In this document: piece by piece, positions 54,531 to 64,000 of the stretch
Numbering within the stretch: position 1 is the first letter of the stretch
How the letters are laid out: each line of letters opens with the position of its first letter
Origin: Paenibacillus sediminis
GTDB taxonomy: Bacteria; Bacillota; Bacilli; Paenibacillales; Paenibacillaceae
Direction: 5' to 3'
Length of the DNA stretch: 64,000 bases
Assembly (NCBI RefSeq): GCF_017873765.1
Contig: NZ_JAGGKP010000001.1
Coordinates: forward strand, 1,240,001 to 1,304,000
The notes under the pieces: generated by a model
The model's input: only the letters and a program-made list of their open reading frames with translations
The model's database searches: none
Told to the model about the DNA's origin: nothing
Made by a program: the position numbers and the translations under genes

Positions 54531-55982
54531 TTAGTACGCTCTGGCAAAGACTACGGTATGTTTAGCAGCTTGTCCGCATGAAATGCAAGTATGCTTCACT
54601 TCAGCTGGTTTGAAAGGAATGTTACGGCTAGTTGCTCCCGTCTCTTCCTTCACTTTTTTCTCACAAGCTTCAGATCCGCACCAGCCTGCAAGCGTAAATC
54701 CACGTTTCTCTTCCATGCTATCTTTCATTTCTTGAAGCGTGTCCACTGAATAGAAATGATCTTCACGGAATTGTTTTGCACGTTCGAACATTTCTTGATG
54801 AATTTGCTCCAGAAGAGCTTTCACTTCAGCGACAAGGTTGCTTAGCTCTACCGTCTTTTTCTCACCGCTAATGCGAGATACAAGAACACACACGCCATTT
54901 TCCATATCGCGAGGACCAATCTCAAGACGAATCGGAATTCCGCGCATTTCATATTCGTTGAACTTCCAACCTGGACGGACATCTGCTCGATCATCAATGC
55001 CAACGCGAATGCCTGCTTTTTTGAGTTCAGTGAACAATTGATCGCTTAGAGCAACAACTGCATCTCTTGTTTTAGGAGGACCAATTGGAATAATCATGAC
55101 TTGTTTTGGTGCAACCTTCGGCGGCAGCACAAGACCGCGATCATCACCGTGTACCATAATCATGGATCCGATCAGTCTTGTACTTACGCCCCAAGAAGTC
55201 GTATGAACGAATTCTTGAGTATTGTCACGACTTAAATATTTAATCTCAAAAGCCTCCGCGAAGTTCGTTCCTAAATAGTGAGATGTACCGGCTTGAACAG
55301 CACGTCCATCTTTCATCATCGCTTCGATGGAATAAGTATCTACCGCACCCGCAAATTTCTCTGATGGTGTCTTCTGACCCATAATAACAGGAATGGCCAA
55401 GAAGTTTTCTACAAAATCACGATAGATCTCGAGCATTTGCATCGTTTCTTCACGAGCCTCTGCTTCCGTTTCGTGCGCTGTATGACCTTCTTGCCAGAGG
55501 AATTCACTAGTACGCAGAAACGGAAGTGTACGTTTCTCCCAGCGAACTACGTTGGCCCATTGGTTAATAAGTACTGGCAAATCACGATAGGATTGAATCC
55601 ATTTCTGATACATATGGCCGATCATCGTTTCCGAAGTTGGACGAATAGCAAGACGCTCTTCAAGCTTCTCGCCTCCTGCTTCAGTTACCCATGGAAGCTC
55701 AGGATTAAAGCCTTCCACATGCTCTTTCTCTTTTTGAAAGAAGCTCTCTGGAATGAACATTGGGAAGTAAGCGTTCCGGTGACCAGTTTCTTTAAAACGT
55801 CTGTCCAGCTCACTTTGGATATGTTCCCAAATTTCAAAACCGTCCGGTTTGAATACGATGCAACCCCGAACTGGTGAATAATCCATCAAATCTGCTTTCT
55901 TAATGACATCGATATACCAACGAGAGAAATCTTCCTGCTGCGGTGTAATCTCAGTCACAAATTGTTTATCGTCGTTTGCCAT
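54531..55982 (-). CDS. proS: Prolyl-tRNA synthetase, archaeal/eukaryote-type (short form)
   Basis: 483 residues; the usual bacterial form is about 570 with an editing insertion, which is absent here. Class II motifs: motif 2 in NQWANVVRWEKRTLPFLRTSEFLWQEGHTAH-type region (about residues 140-172), and motif 3 in the GDDRGLVLPP segment. The C-terminal 80 residues hold four Cys (CGSEAC and CISCG), the extra zinc-type domain of the archaeal/eukaryotic class. No T-box fits in the 30 bases between rseP and this gene. Confidence 0.95.
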   Translation of the reverse strand: MANDDKQFVTEITPQQEDFSRWYIDVIKKADLMDYSPVRGCIVFKPDGFEIWEHIQSELDRRFKETGHRNAYFPMFIPESFFQKEKEHVEGFNPELPWVTEAGGEKLEERLAIRPTSETMIGHMYQKWIQSYRDLPVLINQWANVVRWEKRTLPFLRTSEFLWQEGHTAHETEAEAREETMQMLEIYRDFVENFLAIPVIMGQKTPSEKFAGAVDTYSIEAMMKDGRAVQAGTSHYLGTNFAEAFEIKYLSRDNTQEFVHTTSWGVSTRLIGSMIMVHGDDRGLVLPPKVAPKQVMIIPIGPPKTRDAVVALSDQLFTELKKAGIRVGIDDRADVRPGWKFNEYEMRGIPIRLEIGPRDMENGVCVLVSRISGEKKTVELSNLVAEVKALLEQIHQEMFERAKQFREDHFYSVDTLQEMKDSMEEKRGFTLAGWCGSEACEKKVKEETGATSRNIPFKPAEVKHTCISCGQAAKHTVVFARAY

Positions 55983-56012
55983 AAAAATGGATGTCCTCCC
56001 ATAAATGCTAAA

Positions 56013-57284
56013 TTATCCGTTAATTAATCGTAAAATATCATTATATGTTACAGCGAGCATGAGTAAAAACAGCATTGCAAAACCGATAAAATGAACCATC
56101 CCTTCACGATTCGGATCAATCGGCTTGCCGCGAACTGCTTCAACGCCAAGGAACACAAGTCTGCTTCCATCCATCGCCGGAATGGGCAGCAAATTGAAAA
56201 TTCCTAAATACAAACTAAGAATACCTGCCCAATAAGTAAGCTGATCAAACCCCCGCTGCGCTATTTCCCCTGTTACTTGTGCTGTCCTTACTGGACCACC
56301 CAGATCATTTATTGAAAATTGGGCGATGACATGAGCAAACCCTTGAAAAATTATCTTCGTCGTACTTACCATCGCTTCAGAAGATCCGCTTATCGTCTCC
56401 CAAAGTGTTGCACGCCTTGTAGGAAGCTCTGGCGTAATGCCAACTTTGCCGCCTTCCTCGCCTTTCATTTCCCGCGGCGTGATCGTTAGTTTAAACTCTT
56501 GATCTCCACGACGTACCGTCCATTCCATAGGCTTATTCTTCGAGGCGGAAATAAGTTCAATCATCTTTTTATAATCAGCACCAATGTGTATACCATTGAT
56601 CGTCTCAATGATATCCCCTTTACGAAGATTCGCTTCATCAGCCGGCATACCCTTCGTAATATTACCGATTTGAACGTAAGTAGGGTTATTTACCGGAATA
56701 CCAACCATTTGAATGTAAGCAGCAAACAATACAAAGGCGAGCACAAAGTTCATCGCAGGCCCTGCGAAAATAGCAAGCGCCCTTTGCCCAACCGTTTTAC
56801 TAGAAAATTGTCTGTTTTTAGGAGCGATTTGCGTCTCCTGCCCTTTGGCTATCATGACAGCCTGAGGATGCACTCTTAGTTTCTGAATTTCACCGTCCAC
56901 GTTAAGTTCCATCGAAAGTTTCTCTGTAAGATCAACACTTTCCACTTCACCGCGGATTACATTTCTGCGATTGTCCAGTTGATCTAAGTAGATCGCCTTC
57001 ACTTCATCGCCCGCTAGTCTTACTGCAATCGTCTGCCCCTGATTAACCTGTACAATTTCCGGATCTTCTCCGGCCATTCGTGCAAACCCGCCAAAAGGAA
57101 GCAAACGAAGAGTAAATCTTGTTTCCCCTTTTTTATAGGAAAAAAGCTTCGGACCGAATCCAATCGCGAACTCACGAACTAAAATACCGGCACGTTTGGC
57201 AAAATAATAATGCCCCCATTCATGCACAGTGACAATGACAAAAAATAATAGTACAGTCAAAAAAATGGTTCTTAGCATTTCCAA
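56013..57284 (-). CDS. rseP: RseP/RasP site-2 membrane zinc protease
   Basis: 423 residues. Intramembrane protease that cuts anti-sigma factors and leftover signal peptides. HEWGHYY at 21-27 is the HExxH site inside the first helix; a PDZ domain (about 190-275) follows an inserted beta region; the LLPIPAMDGSRL segment near 365 supplies the third ligand Asp. Start TTG 57284 sits nine bases after AAGGAGG. The N-terminal insertion of about 60 residues before the PDZ (VEAVYLDQ-like region at about 70-120) is longer than in E. coli. Confidence 0.95.
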   Translation of the reverse strand: MEMLRTIFLTVLLFFVIVTVHEWGHYYFAKRAGILVREFAIGFGPKLFSYKKGETRFTLRLLPFGGFARMAGEDPEIVQVNQGQTIAVRLAGDEVKAIYLDQLDNRRNVIRGEVESVDLTEKLSMELNVDGEIQKLRVHPQAVMIAKGQETQIAPKNRQFSSKTVGQRALAIFAGPAMNFVLAFVLFAAYIQMVGIPVNNPTYVQIGNITKGMPADEANLRKGDIIETINGIHIGADYKKMIELISASKNKPMEWTVRRGDQEFKLTITPREMKGEEGGKVGITPELPTRRATLWETISGSSEAMVSTTKIIFQGFAHVIAQFSINDLGGPVRTAQVTGEIAQRGFDQLTYWAGILSLYLGIFNLLPIPAMDGSRLVFLGVEAVRGKPIDPNREGMVHFIGFAMLFLLMLAVTYNDILRLING

Positions 57285-57400
57285 TGGTCACAGCCTCCTT
57301 CAAGTGCAGGGGTCGCAGTATGTCCTTCTAGATTATCATTATTCTAAGGTCCCGCACAAGAGAATCACTATTTTCGGAGCTTCTCATGAAGGATTGATGA

Positions 57401-58546
57401 TTATTGCTTCCACTCCGTTGCCAGTTGTCTTGCCCAATGATCAGCTTCTTGGATGACCATTAAATCGGGTTCAGATTGAACTTGGTGCTTACTGAGCACA
57501 TCTTCAATAATCGATTCGATTTGCAAAAACGAAATATCTCTTCGCAAAAAGCGCGACACAGCGATCTCGTTTGCTGCATTAAACACGGTTGGGGCAGTCC
57601 CTCCCATTTTACCACACTCAAACGCTAATCTTAAACAAGGGAACCGTTCAAAATCCATCTCTTTAAAATTCAGTTTACCGACCTGTGCCAGCGAAAGCCG
57701 GCTAGACGGTGAAGACCAGCGTTCAGGATATGTCAGTGCATATTGAATAGGCACTCTCATATCCGGGTTGCCTAATTGAGCAATAATACTGCTGTCCCTA
57801 AACTCAACAAAGGAATGGATAATGCTCTCAGGATGAAGAAGGACACCAATTTGCTCATAAGGCAGTCCAAACAACCAGTGAGCTTCAATGACTTCAAGTC
57901 CTTTGTTGACCATCGTTGCCGAATCAATTGTAATTTTGGAGCCCATCGACCAGTTTGGATGTTTGAGAGCATCTTCAACTGTTACATGCTGGAGCTGTTC
58001 CCTGGTCAAATCGCGAAACGAACCTCCAGAAGCCGTCAACGTAATTTGCCGAATGCTGCTTGCATCTTCCCCATTCAAACATTGGAAAATAGCCGAATGT
58101 TCACTATCGATCGGAAGCAGCCTAATGCCCTTCTTCTTCGCAAGTGCCGTAACGAGATGTCCCGCAGTTACAAGCGTCTCTTTGTTAGCGAGCCCAATCG
58201 TTTTACCCGCTTCAATAGCAGCTAACGTGGAAGGAAGTCCCATACTGCCCATGACTGCCGTAACGACGAATTCGCTGTCCGTTTCCGCAGCAACTTCAAT
58301 TAATCCTTCATCCCCGTAATATATTTTTGTCCCTGCTGGCAACTGTGGTTTTAACTGGTCAGCTAACTCTTTTGTCGCGACAGATACCTTTTTAGGATTA
58401 AATTTTGTAACCTGCTCAAGGAGCAACTCAATATTCGAACCGGCTGCCAATCCTTCAACTTGAAATTGTTCAGGATGCATCGCCACTACATCAAGCGTCT
58501 GAGTACCGATAGAACCCGTAGATCCAAGGATCGCTATTTTCTTCAT
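57401..58546 (-). CDS. dxr: 1-deoxy-D-xylulose 5-phosphate reductoisomerase
   Basis: 381 residues from ATG 58546 after GAGGTG; the frame to 58564 lies over the site. Second step of the MEP isoprenoid pathway. [12 protein letters not shown] near the start binds [13 protein letters not shown] and [10 protein letters not shown] follow, and the ASGGSFRD and MNKGLE-like [15 protein letters not shown] segments bind metal and substrate. Feeds uppS two genes on. Confidence 0.97.
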   Translation of the reverse strand: MKKIAILGSTGSIGTQTLDVVAMHPEQFQVEGLAAGSNIELLLEQVTKFNPKKVSVATKELADQLKPQLPAGTKIYYGDEGLIEVAAETDSEFVVTAVMGSMGLPSTLAAIEAGKTIGLANKETLVTAGHLVTALAKKKGIRLLPIDSEHSAIFQCLNGEDASSIRQITLTASGGSFRDLTREQLQHVTVEDALKHPNWSMGSKITIDSATMVNKGLEVIEAHWLFGLPYEQIGVLLHPESIIHSFVEFRDSSIIAQLGNPDMRVPIQYALTYPERWSSPSSRLSLAQVGKLNFKEMDFERFPCLRLAFECGKMGGTAPTVFNAANEIAVSRFLRRDISFLQIESIIEDVLSKHQVQSEPDLMVIQEADHWARQLATEWKQ

Positions 58547-58580
58547 TGTGCACCTCGGTTTCATGAATTAGATCATACAA

Positions 58581-59381
58581 TCAATAAGGCAATAACATAA
58601 GTATATGTATCAAAGGAAACACCGTCAGCCAACTGTCGCAGCGATCTAAAATCCCTCCATGACCAGGAAGTATGTTACCTGAATCTTTAATGTCGTAGAC
58701 GCGTTTATATGCTGATTGAACAAGGTCACCCATTTGTCCAACGACAGCAGCGATAAATCCAATTGCACACGCTCTGCCAAAAGAGAGTAGATCAGGTGAG
58801 ATAACCGAGAATATGACTGCAACAATTACTGCAATAATAACTCCTCCTGCGGCGCCTTCAACGGTCTTGTTCGGGCTAATTGCCGGCCACAACTTATGCT
58901 TACCTATAAATTTACCAGTAAAATACGCCCCTGCATCACTCGCCCAAATGGACGCTAGCAAAAGGAACGTCCAGAATAATCCATGTCCATCATCTGTATT
59001 TCTCGACTCTGCAATATATGAAAATCCAACACCAATATACACCATTCCTATAAACATAAGGGCAGCGTGTTTGATGTTGAATACATTTTTGCTTGTAACT
59101 GTAAAAACAAGAAACAGCAGCATGAACACCCACAACCCATGTTCCAAAGGAAACGGCAACGGTACATGAAGCAATTTCCAAGGGAAAATGAACATGAGAA
59201 CACCCACGTATCCGATCATTGCAACAGCTCCGAACGGGGAGAGCTTCGTCATTCGTACAAATTCATAGTATCCGATCAAAGCCATAACTAGAAGGAGCGA
59301 ATGGTACCAAAGACCGCCAAGCAGGCAGAGTAATAAAAACGCTCCTCCTGCAATGATTCCAGTAGTAATACGTTGTTTCAC
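58581..59381 (-). CDS. cdsA: Phosphatidate cytidylyltransferase
   Basis: 266 residues with about seven or eight membrane helices. Makes CDP-diacylglycerol. The C-terminal signature is visible: SDAGAYFTGKFIGKHKLWPAISPNKT..., then GDLVQSAYKRVYDIKDSG and GHGGILDRCDS. Start GTG 59381 after GGAGGATG. Supplies pgsA at 17 kb. Confidence 0.96.
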   Translation of the reverse strand: MKQRITTGIIAGGAFLLLCLLGGLWYHSLLLVMALIGYYEFVRMTKLSPFGAVAMIGYVGVLMFIFPWKLLHVPLPFPLEHGLWVFMLLFLVFTVTSKNVFNIKHAALMFIGMVYIGVGFSYIAESRNTDDGHGLFWTFLLLASIWASDAGAYFTGKFIGKHKLWPAISPNKTVEGAAGGVIIAVIVAVIFSVISPDLLSFGRACAIGFIAAVVGQMGDLVQSAYKRVYDIKDSGNILPGHGGILDRCDSWLTVFPLIHILMLLPY

Positions 59382-59398
59382 GACTTACATCCTCCCCG

Positions 59399-60166
59399 CT
59401 ATAACAATCCTCCGTAACGTCTCGTACGCCGCTGATATTCGGCTACTGCTTCAATTAAATGTTTCTTTTTAAATTCAGGCCAATATATATTCGTAAACCA
59501 CAGCTCACTGTATGCCAGCTGCCACAACATAAAGTTACTTAATCTCAGCTCACCGCTTGTACGAATAAGCAGATCAGGATCCGGCAAATTGCTGGACAGC
59601 AGATGAGATTGAATCAACTCTTCCGTAATATCATCCACTGAGAGGCTGCCGTCTGCAATCTTTGCACCTATGGATCTCATGCTCTCCGTAATTTCATTGC
59701 GGCTTCCGTAGTTTAGGGCGAATGTAAGAACGAGCCCCGTATTGTTCGCTGTTCGTTCAGCTGCTTCATTCATGGCATTAAGCGTGTGCTGTGGTAAATT
59801 ATTTTCGAGCCCCATCATCTGAATCCTTACATTCTTCTCCATAAGTTCTTCTAGTTCAAGTTTTAGAAATTCTTGAGGAAGACGCATCAGAAAATCAACT
59901 TCATCCTTCGGACGTTTCCAATTCTCCGTCGAAAAAGCATATAAAGTTAAATATTTAATTCCAAGCTCATCCGCCGCAATAGTCGTACGCTTGACCGCTT
60001 TCATTCCATTTTGGTGGCCGGCAACGCGCGGTAATCCAAGCCTTTTGGCCCACCGCCCGTTTCCATCCATGATGATAGCAACATGCTGTGGAATATTATC
60101 CGCAGATATGCTCAGTTCAGTTTGCTTTTGTTCTTGTTTCCACCAAGATCGAAGCCTGTTGATCAT
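59399..60166 (-). CDS. uppS: Undecaprenyl diphosphate synthase (isoprenyl transferase)
   Basis: 255 residues. Builds the C55 carrier lipid for peptidoglycan. IIMDGNGRWAKRLGL near 33 carries the catalytic Asp, GHQNGMKA the next helix, and LLIRTSGELRLSNFMLWQ near 205 is the family signature. Ends in SRRYGGL-type TRRYGGLL. Followed by cdsA, as in B. subtilis. Confidence 0.97.
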   Translation of the reverse strand: MINRLRSWWKQEQKQTELSISADNIPQHVAIIMDGNGRWAKRLGLPRVAGHQNGMKAVKRTTIAADELGIKYLTLYAFSTENWKRPKDEVDFLMRLPQEFLKLELEELMEKNVRIQMMGLENNLPQHTLNAMNEAAERTANNTGLVLTFALNYGSRNEITESMRSIGAKIADGSLSVDDITEELIQSHLLSSNLPDPDLLIRTSGELRLSNFMLWQLAYSELWFTNIYWPEFKKKHLIEAVAEYQRRTRRYGGLL

Positions 60167-60245
60167 TCCATTTCCCCCAAAGATCGGTAATAAAACTCTA
60201 TTGCCACCTATATACAGCAGACGCTAGTTCACGAAAAAAGACATA

Positions 60246-60265
60246 ACCCCACCAATTGGAGGGGC
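60246..60265 (-). terminator. Possible weak terminator between frr and uppS
   Basis: Minus strand CCCCTCC-AATT-GGTGGGG has six pairs with one mismatch; a run of six T comes only seven bases later. It might be a partial stop or an RNA stem. Confidence 0.35.
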
Positions 60266-60275
60266 CGCAAGTCTA

Positions 60276-60829
60276 TTATACTTCCATGATCTCTTTTTCT
60301 TTAGCAGCGAGTATTTTATCGACTTCCGCGATAAATTTGTCTGTCACTTTTTGAATATCATCTTGATGTCTGCGGGACTCATCTTCAGAAATTTCCGTTT
60401 TTTCTTTCTTCTTGATGTCATCGTTCGCATCACGGCGGATATTTCGAATAGCGACTTTCGCTTCTTCACCGAATTTCTTCGTTAATTTCACAAGTTCTGC
60501 ACGACGTTCTGAAGTAAGCGGTGGAATCGTCAAACGAATTGTTGAACCGTCATTTGCCGGTGTCAATCCGAGATCGGATTTCATAATTGCTCTCTCAATA
60601 TCAGCAAGGGATGATTTATCCCACGGCTGAATTAACAGCGTGCGAGAATCAGGGGTATTTATATTAGCCAGCTGATTTAGAGGAGTCAAGGAACCGTAAT
60701 ATTCTACCTGAATACGATCTAATAAAGATGGAGTCGCACGCCCAGCACGCAGCGTAGCAAGATCACGTTTCAATGCTTGGATGGCTTTATCCATCCGTTC
60801 TTCAGCATTTTTCTTAATCTCTTGTGGCA

Positions 60830-60830
<1 letters not shown>
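60276..60830 (-). CDS. frr: Ribosome recycling factor
   Basis: 184 residues. Splits post-termination ribosomes with [23 protein letters not shown] near the start, and [16 protein letters not shown] near 130 are diagnostic. Its ATG shares one base with the pyrH stop (TAATG), so the two are coupled. Followed by uppS. Confidence 0.98.
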
Positions 60831-61618
<788 letters not shown>

Positions 61619-61672
61619 CTAATTCCTATTTATTATATTATGTTCATCATTGACTCGCAAAACAAGTCAAAA

Positions 61673-62323
61673 TTATTGATTCACTTGTGCCATAACTTCT
61701 TCTACGAAGTTATCTTGTTTCTTCTCAAGACCTTCACCAAGTTCGTAACGAACAAAGCGACGAATGGAGATGTTTTCACCGATCGTGCTGATTTTTTCGT
61801 TAAGAAGAGTTGCAATCGTTTTGTCTGGGTCTTTAATGAAAGATTGGTCCATCAAGCAGTTTTCTTCAAAGTATTTGCTGATACGGCCTTCAACCATTTT
61901 ATCAACAATTTTCTCTGGTTTGCCTTCGTTCAACGCTTGAGCACGCAAAATTTCTCTTTCTTTATCAAGCACTTCTTGAGGAACTTCTTCACGACGAACG
62001 AACAGTGGGCTGCTCGCTGCAATGTGCATTGCGATGTCACGAACGAATTCTTTGAATTGATCTGTTTTAGCTACGAAGTCAGTTTCGCAGTTCACTTCTA
62101 CTAATACGCCGATACGTCCGCCAGCGTGAATGTAAGATTCTACAACGCCTTCTGTTGCTACGCGTCCAGCTTTTTTAGCTGCTGCTGCCAAACCTTTTTC
62201 ACGAAGCAATTCAACTGCTTTTGTCAAATCACCATTTGCTTCTTCCAACGCTTTTTTGCAATCAAGCATTCCGGCGCCTGTTTTTTCACGTAGTTCTTTT
62301 ACCGCGCTTGCACTTACTGCCAT
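61673..62323 (-). CDS. tsf: Elongation factor Ts
   Basis: 216 residues from ATG 62323 after TTTGGAGGG; the frame to 62410 covers the rpsB-tsf hairpin. Nucleotide exchange factor of EF-Tu. [18 protein letters not shown] and [13 protein letters not shown] are universal. It is the short Gram-positive form. Confidence 0.98.
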   Translation of the reverse strand: MAVSASAVKELREKTGAGMLDCKKALEEANGDLTKAVELLREKGLAAAAKKAGRVATEGVVESYIHAGGRIGVLVEVNCETDFVAKTDQFKEFVRDIAMHIAASSPLFVRREEVPQEVLDKEREILRAQALNEGKPEKIVDKMVEGRISKYFEENCLMDQSFIKDPDKTIATLLNEKISTIGENISIRRFVRYELGEGLEKKQDNFVEEVMAQVNQ

Positions 62324-62362
62324 TATATTTCCCTCCAAATTAGTTTTAAACATTTTCACTTT

Positions 62363-62405
62363 AAAAAAAGGGCAGTGAGAGGTTTCACACCTACCAGCCA
62401 CCCTT
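62363..62405 (-). terminator. Terminator-like hairpin between rpsB and tsf
   Basis: Minus strand AAGGG ... CCCTT outer stem with AGGT-GTGAA-ACCT inside, followed by seven T. Probably lowers tsf expression relative to rpsB. Confidence 0.65.
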
Positions 62406-62446
62406 TTCATTTAATTCAATCACAAATCATTTGCCACGGCTTCGAC

Positions 62447-63145
62447 TTAAGCAATTGTTTCTTCGCCTTGGTTAGCTTCGATCACTGCGTCTGCCATTTT
62501 AGCAGTAAGAAGTTTTACTGCACGGATCGCATCGTCGTTACCCGGAATTACATAATCGATTTCATCTGGATCGCAGTTTGTATCTACGATACCCACGATT
62601 GGAATGCCAAGTTTACGAGCTTCTGCAACTGCAATACGCTCTTTGCGAGGGTCGATAACGAACAACGCGCTAGGCAAGCCTTTCATATTTTTAATTCCGC
62701 CGAGGAATTTCTCAAGACGTTCTTTCTCTTTGCGGAGAATGATAACTTCTTTTTTAGGAAGCACTGTAAATGTACCGTCTTCTTCCCAAGTTTCAAGTTG
62801 TTTCAAACGATCAATACGTTTTTGAATGGTTTGGAAGTTAGTCAACGTACCACCTAACCAACGTTGGTTGATGTAAAATTGACCACTGCGTTCAGCTTCT
62901 TCTTTCACAGAATCTTGCGCTTGTTTTTTCGTACCAACGAAAAGAATTGTGCCGCCTTCTTCTGCAACAGATTTCACGAAGTTATAAGCTTCTTCTACCT
63001 TTTTGACTGTTTTTTGCAAGTCAATGATGTAAATACCGTTTCTTTCAGTGAAGATATAACGATCCATTTTTGGATTCCAACGGCGAGTTTGGTGACCGAA
63101 GTGAACCCCAGCTTCTAGTAGCTGTTTCATGGAGATTACTGCCAT
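62447..63145 (-). CDS. rpsB: 30S ribosomal protein S2
   Basis: 232 residues from ATG 63145 after [30 protein letters not shown] and [18 protein letters not shown] are universal. First gene of rpsB-tsf-pyrH-frr. A long structured leader precedes it. Confidence 0.98.
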   Translation of the reverse strand: MAVISMKQLLEAGVHFGHQTRRWNPKMDRYIFTERNGIYIIDLQKTVKKVEEAYNFVKSVAEEGGTILFVGTKKQAQDSVKEEAERSGQFYINQRWLGGTLTNFQTIQKRIDRLKQLETWEEDGTFTVLPKKEVIILRKEKERLEKFLGGIKNMKGLPSALFVIDPRKERIAVAEARKLGIPIVGIVDTNCDPDEIDYVIPGNDDAIRAVKLLTAKMADAVIEANQGEETIA

Positions 63146-63186
63146 CTTCACGCACCTCCTAAGTTTTGGTTTTTGTGTAATCCCTC

Positions 63187-63250
63187 CGCTGACGTCATTT
63201 TCCGCTAAGACTCGTCATGTAACGAGCACCCTTAACGAAATTAATCAGCG
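63187..63250 (-). ncRNA. rpsB leader RNA, nested stems
   Basis: On the transcribed strand CGCTGA/TCAGCG closes a domain that contains CGTTAAG/CTTAGCG (seven pairs), which in turn contains CTCGT-TACATG-ACGAG. All three stems are coaxial and perfect or with one G-U. It lies between the promoter and the ribosome site. This fits an S2-responsive autoregulatory leader, but that is inferred. Confidence 0.55.
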
Positions 63251-63272
63251 TGTGTTTTTAACACCGTCAATT

Positions 63273-63301
63273 AATATACCATAACTGAAAAGCGGATGCA
63301 A
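63273..63301 (-). promoter_or_regulatory. Extended -10 promoter of rpsB
   Basis: Minus strand TTGCAT, 17 bases, TATATT with TGG before it (extended -10). About 120 bases before rpsB. A second weaker TTGACG lies inside the leader. Confidence 0.55.
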
Positions 63302-63349
63302 CACAGTTTATTCGTATTTCCAGTGATGTTCCACTTTCATTTTCATACT

Positions 63350-63389
63350 AAAAAACCGTAAGGCAATTTTACATCACCTAGACGGTTTT
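63350..63389 (-). terminator. Rho-independent terminator overlapping the end of the last gene
   Basis: Minus strand AAAACCGT and ACGGTTTT pair across a 22-base loop, followed by TTAG. The 5' arm is formed by the final codons of the gene at 63374-63979. Confidence 0.7.
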
Positions 63390-63979
63390 GTCGTAACTTT
63401 TTGAATAATGGAACTGTATTTTTCTCCGGCCACGAACGAGTAGGAACCCGCACGTATTTTGGAGTTAATCTTTCGCGAGGTCGCTTGTTTTAGAAAAGCT
63501 TCCTTATCTTTGATTACACCAGCAGTGGCTAGTCCACTAGCTAAATCTTGCAGTGTACTTCCAGATTTGATCGTGTAGCTTACATTATTCTCTTTCTTTG
63601 GCGGGGCTGGTGCCACTGGTTTCGTCGCCGCTTCAGGTGACTTGGGAGATTGCTGCTCAGCTGAATTGTTTACAGGCTGACTGCTCTTTGGAGAATCAGG
63701 TGATGCAGGCTTATTCGGTTCTTCTACCTGCTTCGTCTGCTCATTCCCTTTCGCAGTCTGTGTATCTTTCGCATTTGCTCTCCCCTCATCATCAGGAGAA
63801 ACCACTTTTAAGTTAAGCTTTGCCGCTTGCTCTTCTAGTTGTTCCTTCGTCATCAGCTCTTCGCCCTGATTCGTATCTACTCGAACTTGGCCTTGACCGA
63901 TAAGCATTAACTGCAGCAAAACAGCGCCAATAATCAAACCGCTTCCGAGCCCCACTACAAATGAACGATTTTTAATCAC
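63374..63979 (-). CDS. Membrane-anchored protein with MltG/YceG-like C-terminal domain, in the swrB position
   Basis: 201 residues. Start GTG 63979 after AGGAGGTG. One membrane helix at about 7-27, then a short charged segment, a long Pro/Ser/Lys/Gln-rich linker (about 65-130), and a C-terminal domain (about 133-197) starting YTIKSGSTLQDLASGLATAGVI and containing KIRAGSY. That pattern matches the LysM-like substrate-binding part of MltG lytic transglycosylases; the catalytic YceG domain is absent. The same place upstream of rpsB holds the motility gene swrB in B. subtilis, but no clear SwrB similarity is seen. Function unknown. Confidence 0.75.
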   Translation of the reverse strand: MIKNRSFVVGLGSGLIIGAVLLQLMLIGQGQVRVDTNQGEELMTKEQLEEQAAKLNLKVVSPDDEGRANAKDTQTAKGNEQTKQVEEPNKPASPDSPKSSQPVNNSAEQQSPKSPEAATKPVAPAPPKKENNVSYTIKSGSTLQDLASGLATAGVIKDKEAFLKQATSRKINSKIRAGSYSFVAGEKYSSIIQKVTTKPSR

Positions 63980-64000
63980 AAAGACACCTCCTGTTTCGCG

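Noticed and set aside
55983-56012. Search for a T-box before proS
   Set aside because: Only 30 bases separate rseP and proS, with no AGGGTGG-type T-box core.

Overview
The window is a stretch of chromosome from a spore-forming, low-to-moderate GC Gram-positive bacterium of the order Bacillales. Paenibacillus or a close relative fits best. The evidence is the gene order, which follows the Bacillus subtilis block from ymcA/miaB back to rpsB, together with spore genes (spoVS, sleB, spoIIIE, dpaA/dpaB) and strong AGGAGG-type ribosome binding sites. Every gene except one (moaB, 1792-2310) lies on the minus strand, so transcription runs from high to low coordinates. I saw no rRNA, tRNA, insertion sequence, prophage, CRISPR array or other obvious acquired island.

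Layout, left to right. 1-9.4 kb holds the more variable genes: the start of an OPT-family transporter cut by the window edge, a histidine-rich zinc-type CobW GTPase, moaB, an orphan lipoprotein, a NAD-salvage cluster (thioesterase, NrtR-like NUDIX protein, pncA, pncB), ricA, miaB and a stand-alone pduL. 9.4-21 kb holds a dipeptidase, spoVS, ymdB, rny, recX, recA, cinA, pgsA, yajQ, a 54-residue membrane protein not covered by usual length cut-offs, rodZ, ymfK and ymfJ. 21-31 kb holds ymfI, the M16 pair ymfH/ymfF, sleB, spoIIIE, ylzJ, tepA and an RNase J gene. 31-39 kb holds the lysine/dipicolinate operon dpaA-dpaB-asd-dapG-dapA, then dut, the M16 protease mlpA and ylxY. 39-50 kb holds pnp, rpsO, ribF, truB, nrnA, rbfA, infB, ylxQ, ylxR, nusA and rimP. 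50-64 kb holds polC, proS, rseP, dxr, cdsA, uppS, frr, pyrH, tsf, rpsB and a membrane protein in the position where B. subtilis has swrB.

The genes form linked cellular programmes: mRNA decay and processing (rny, RNase J, pnp, ricA, nrnA), translation initiation and ribosome assembly (rimP-nusA-ylxR-ylxQ-infB-rbfA, rpsO, rpsB-tsf-frr), envelope and isoprenoid synthesis (dxr, uppS, cdsA, pgsA, rseP, rodZ), DNA replication and repair (polC, recA, recX, dut), and sporulation. Sporulation promoters are readable in the DNA: SigH before spoVS, SigG before sleB and SigK before dpaA. A LexA/DinR box precedes recA.

Most of the window is conserved housekeeping DNA, and I found no convincing new multi-gene system. 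The items most worth following are: (a) a probable AUC start codon for ymdB; (b) a hairpin with a broken U-tract between the promoter and first gene of the rimP-nusA-infB operon, a likely NusA-type attenuator; (c) nested leader RNAs before rpsB and rpsO; (d) the unlisted 54-residue membrane protein after rodZ; (e) an NrtR-like regulator inside a NAD-salvage operon; (f) an RNase J with an intact catalytic motif at the rnjB locus. Start codons were re-chosen from ribosome binding sites for many genes.
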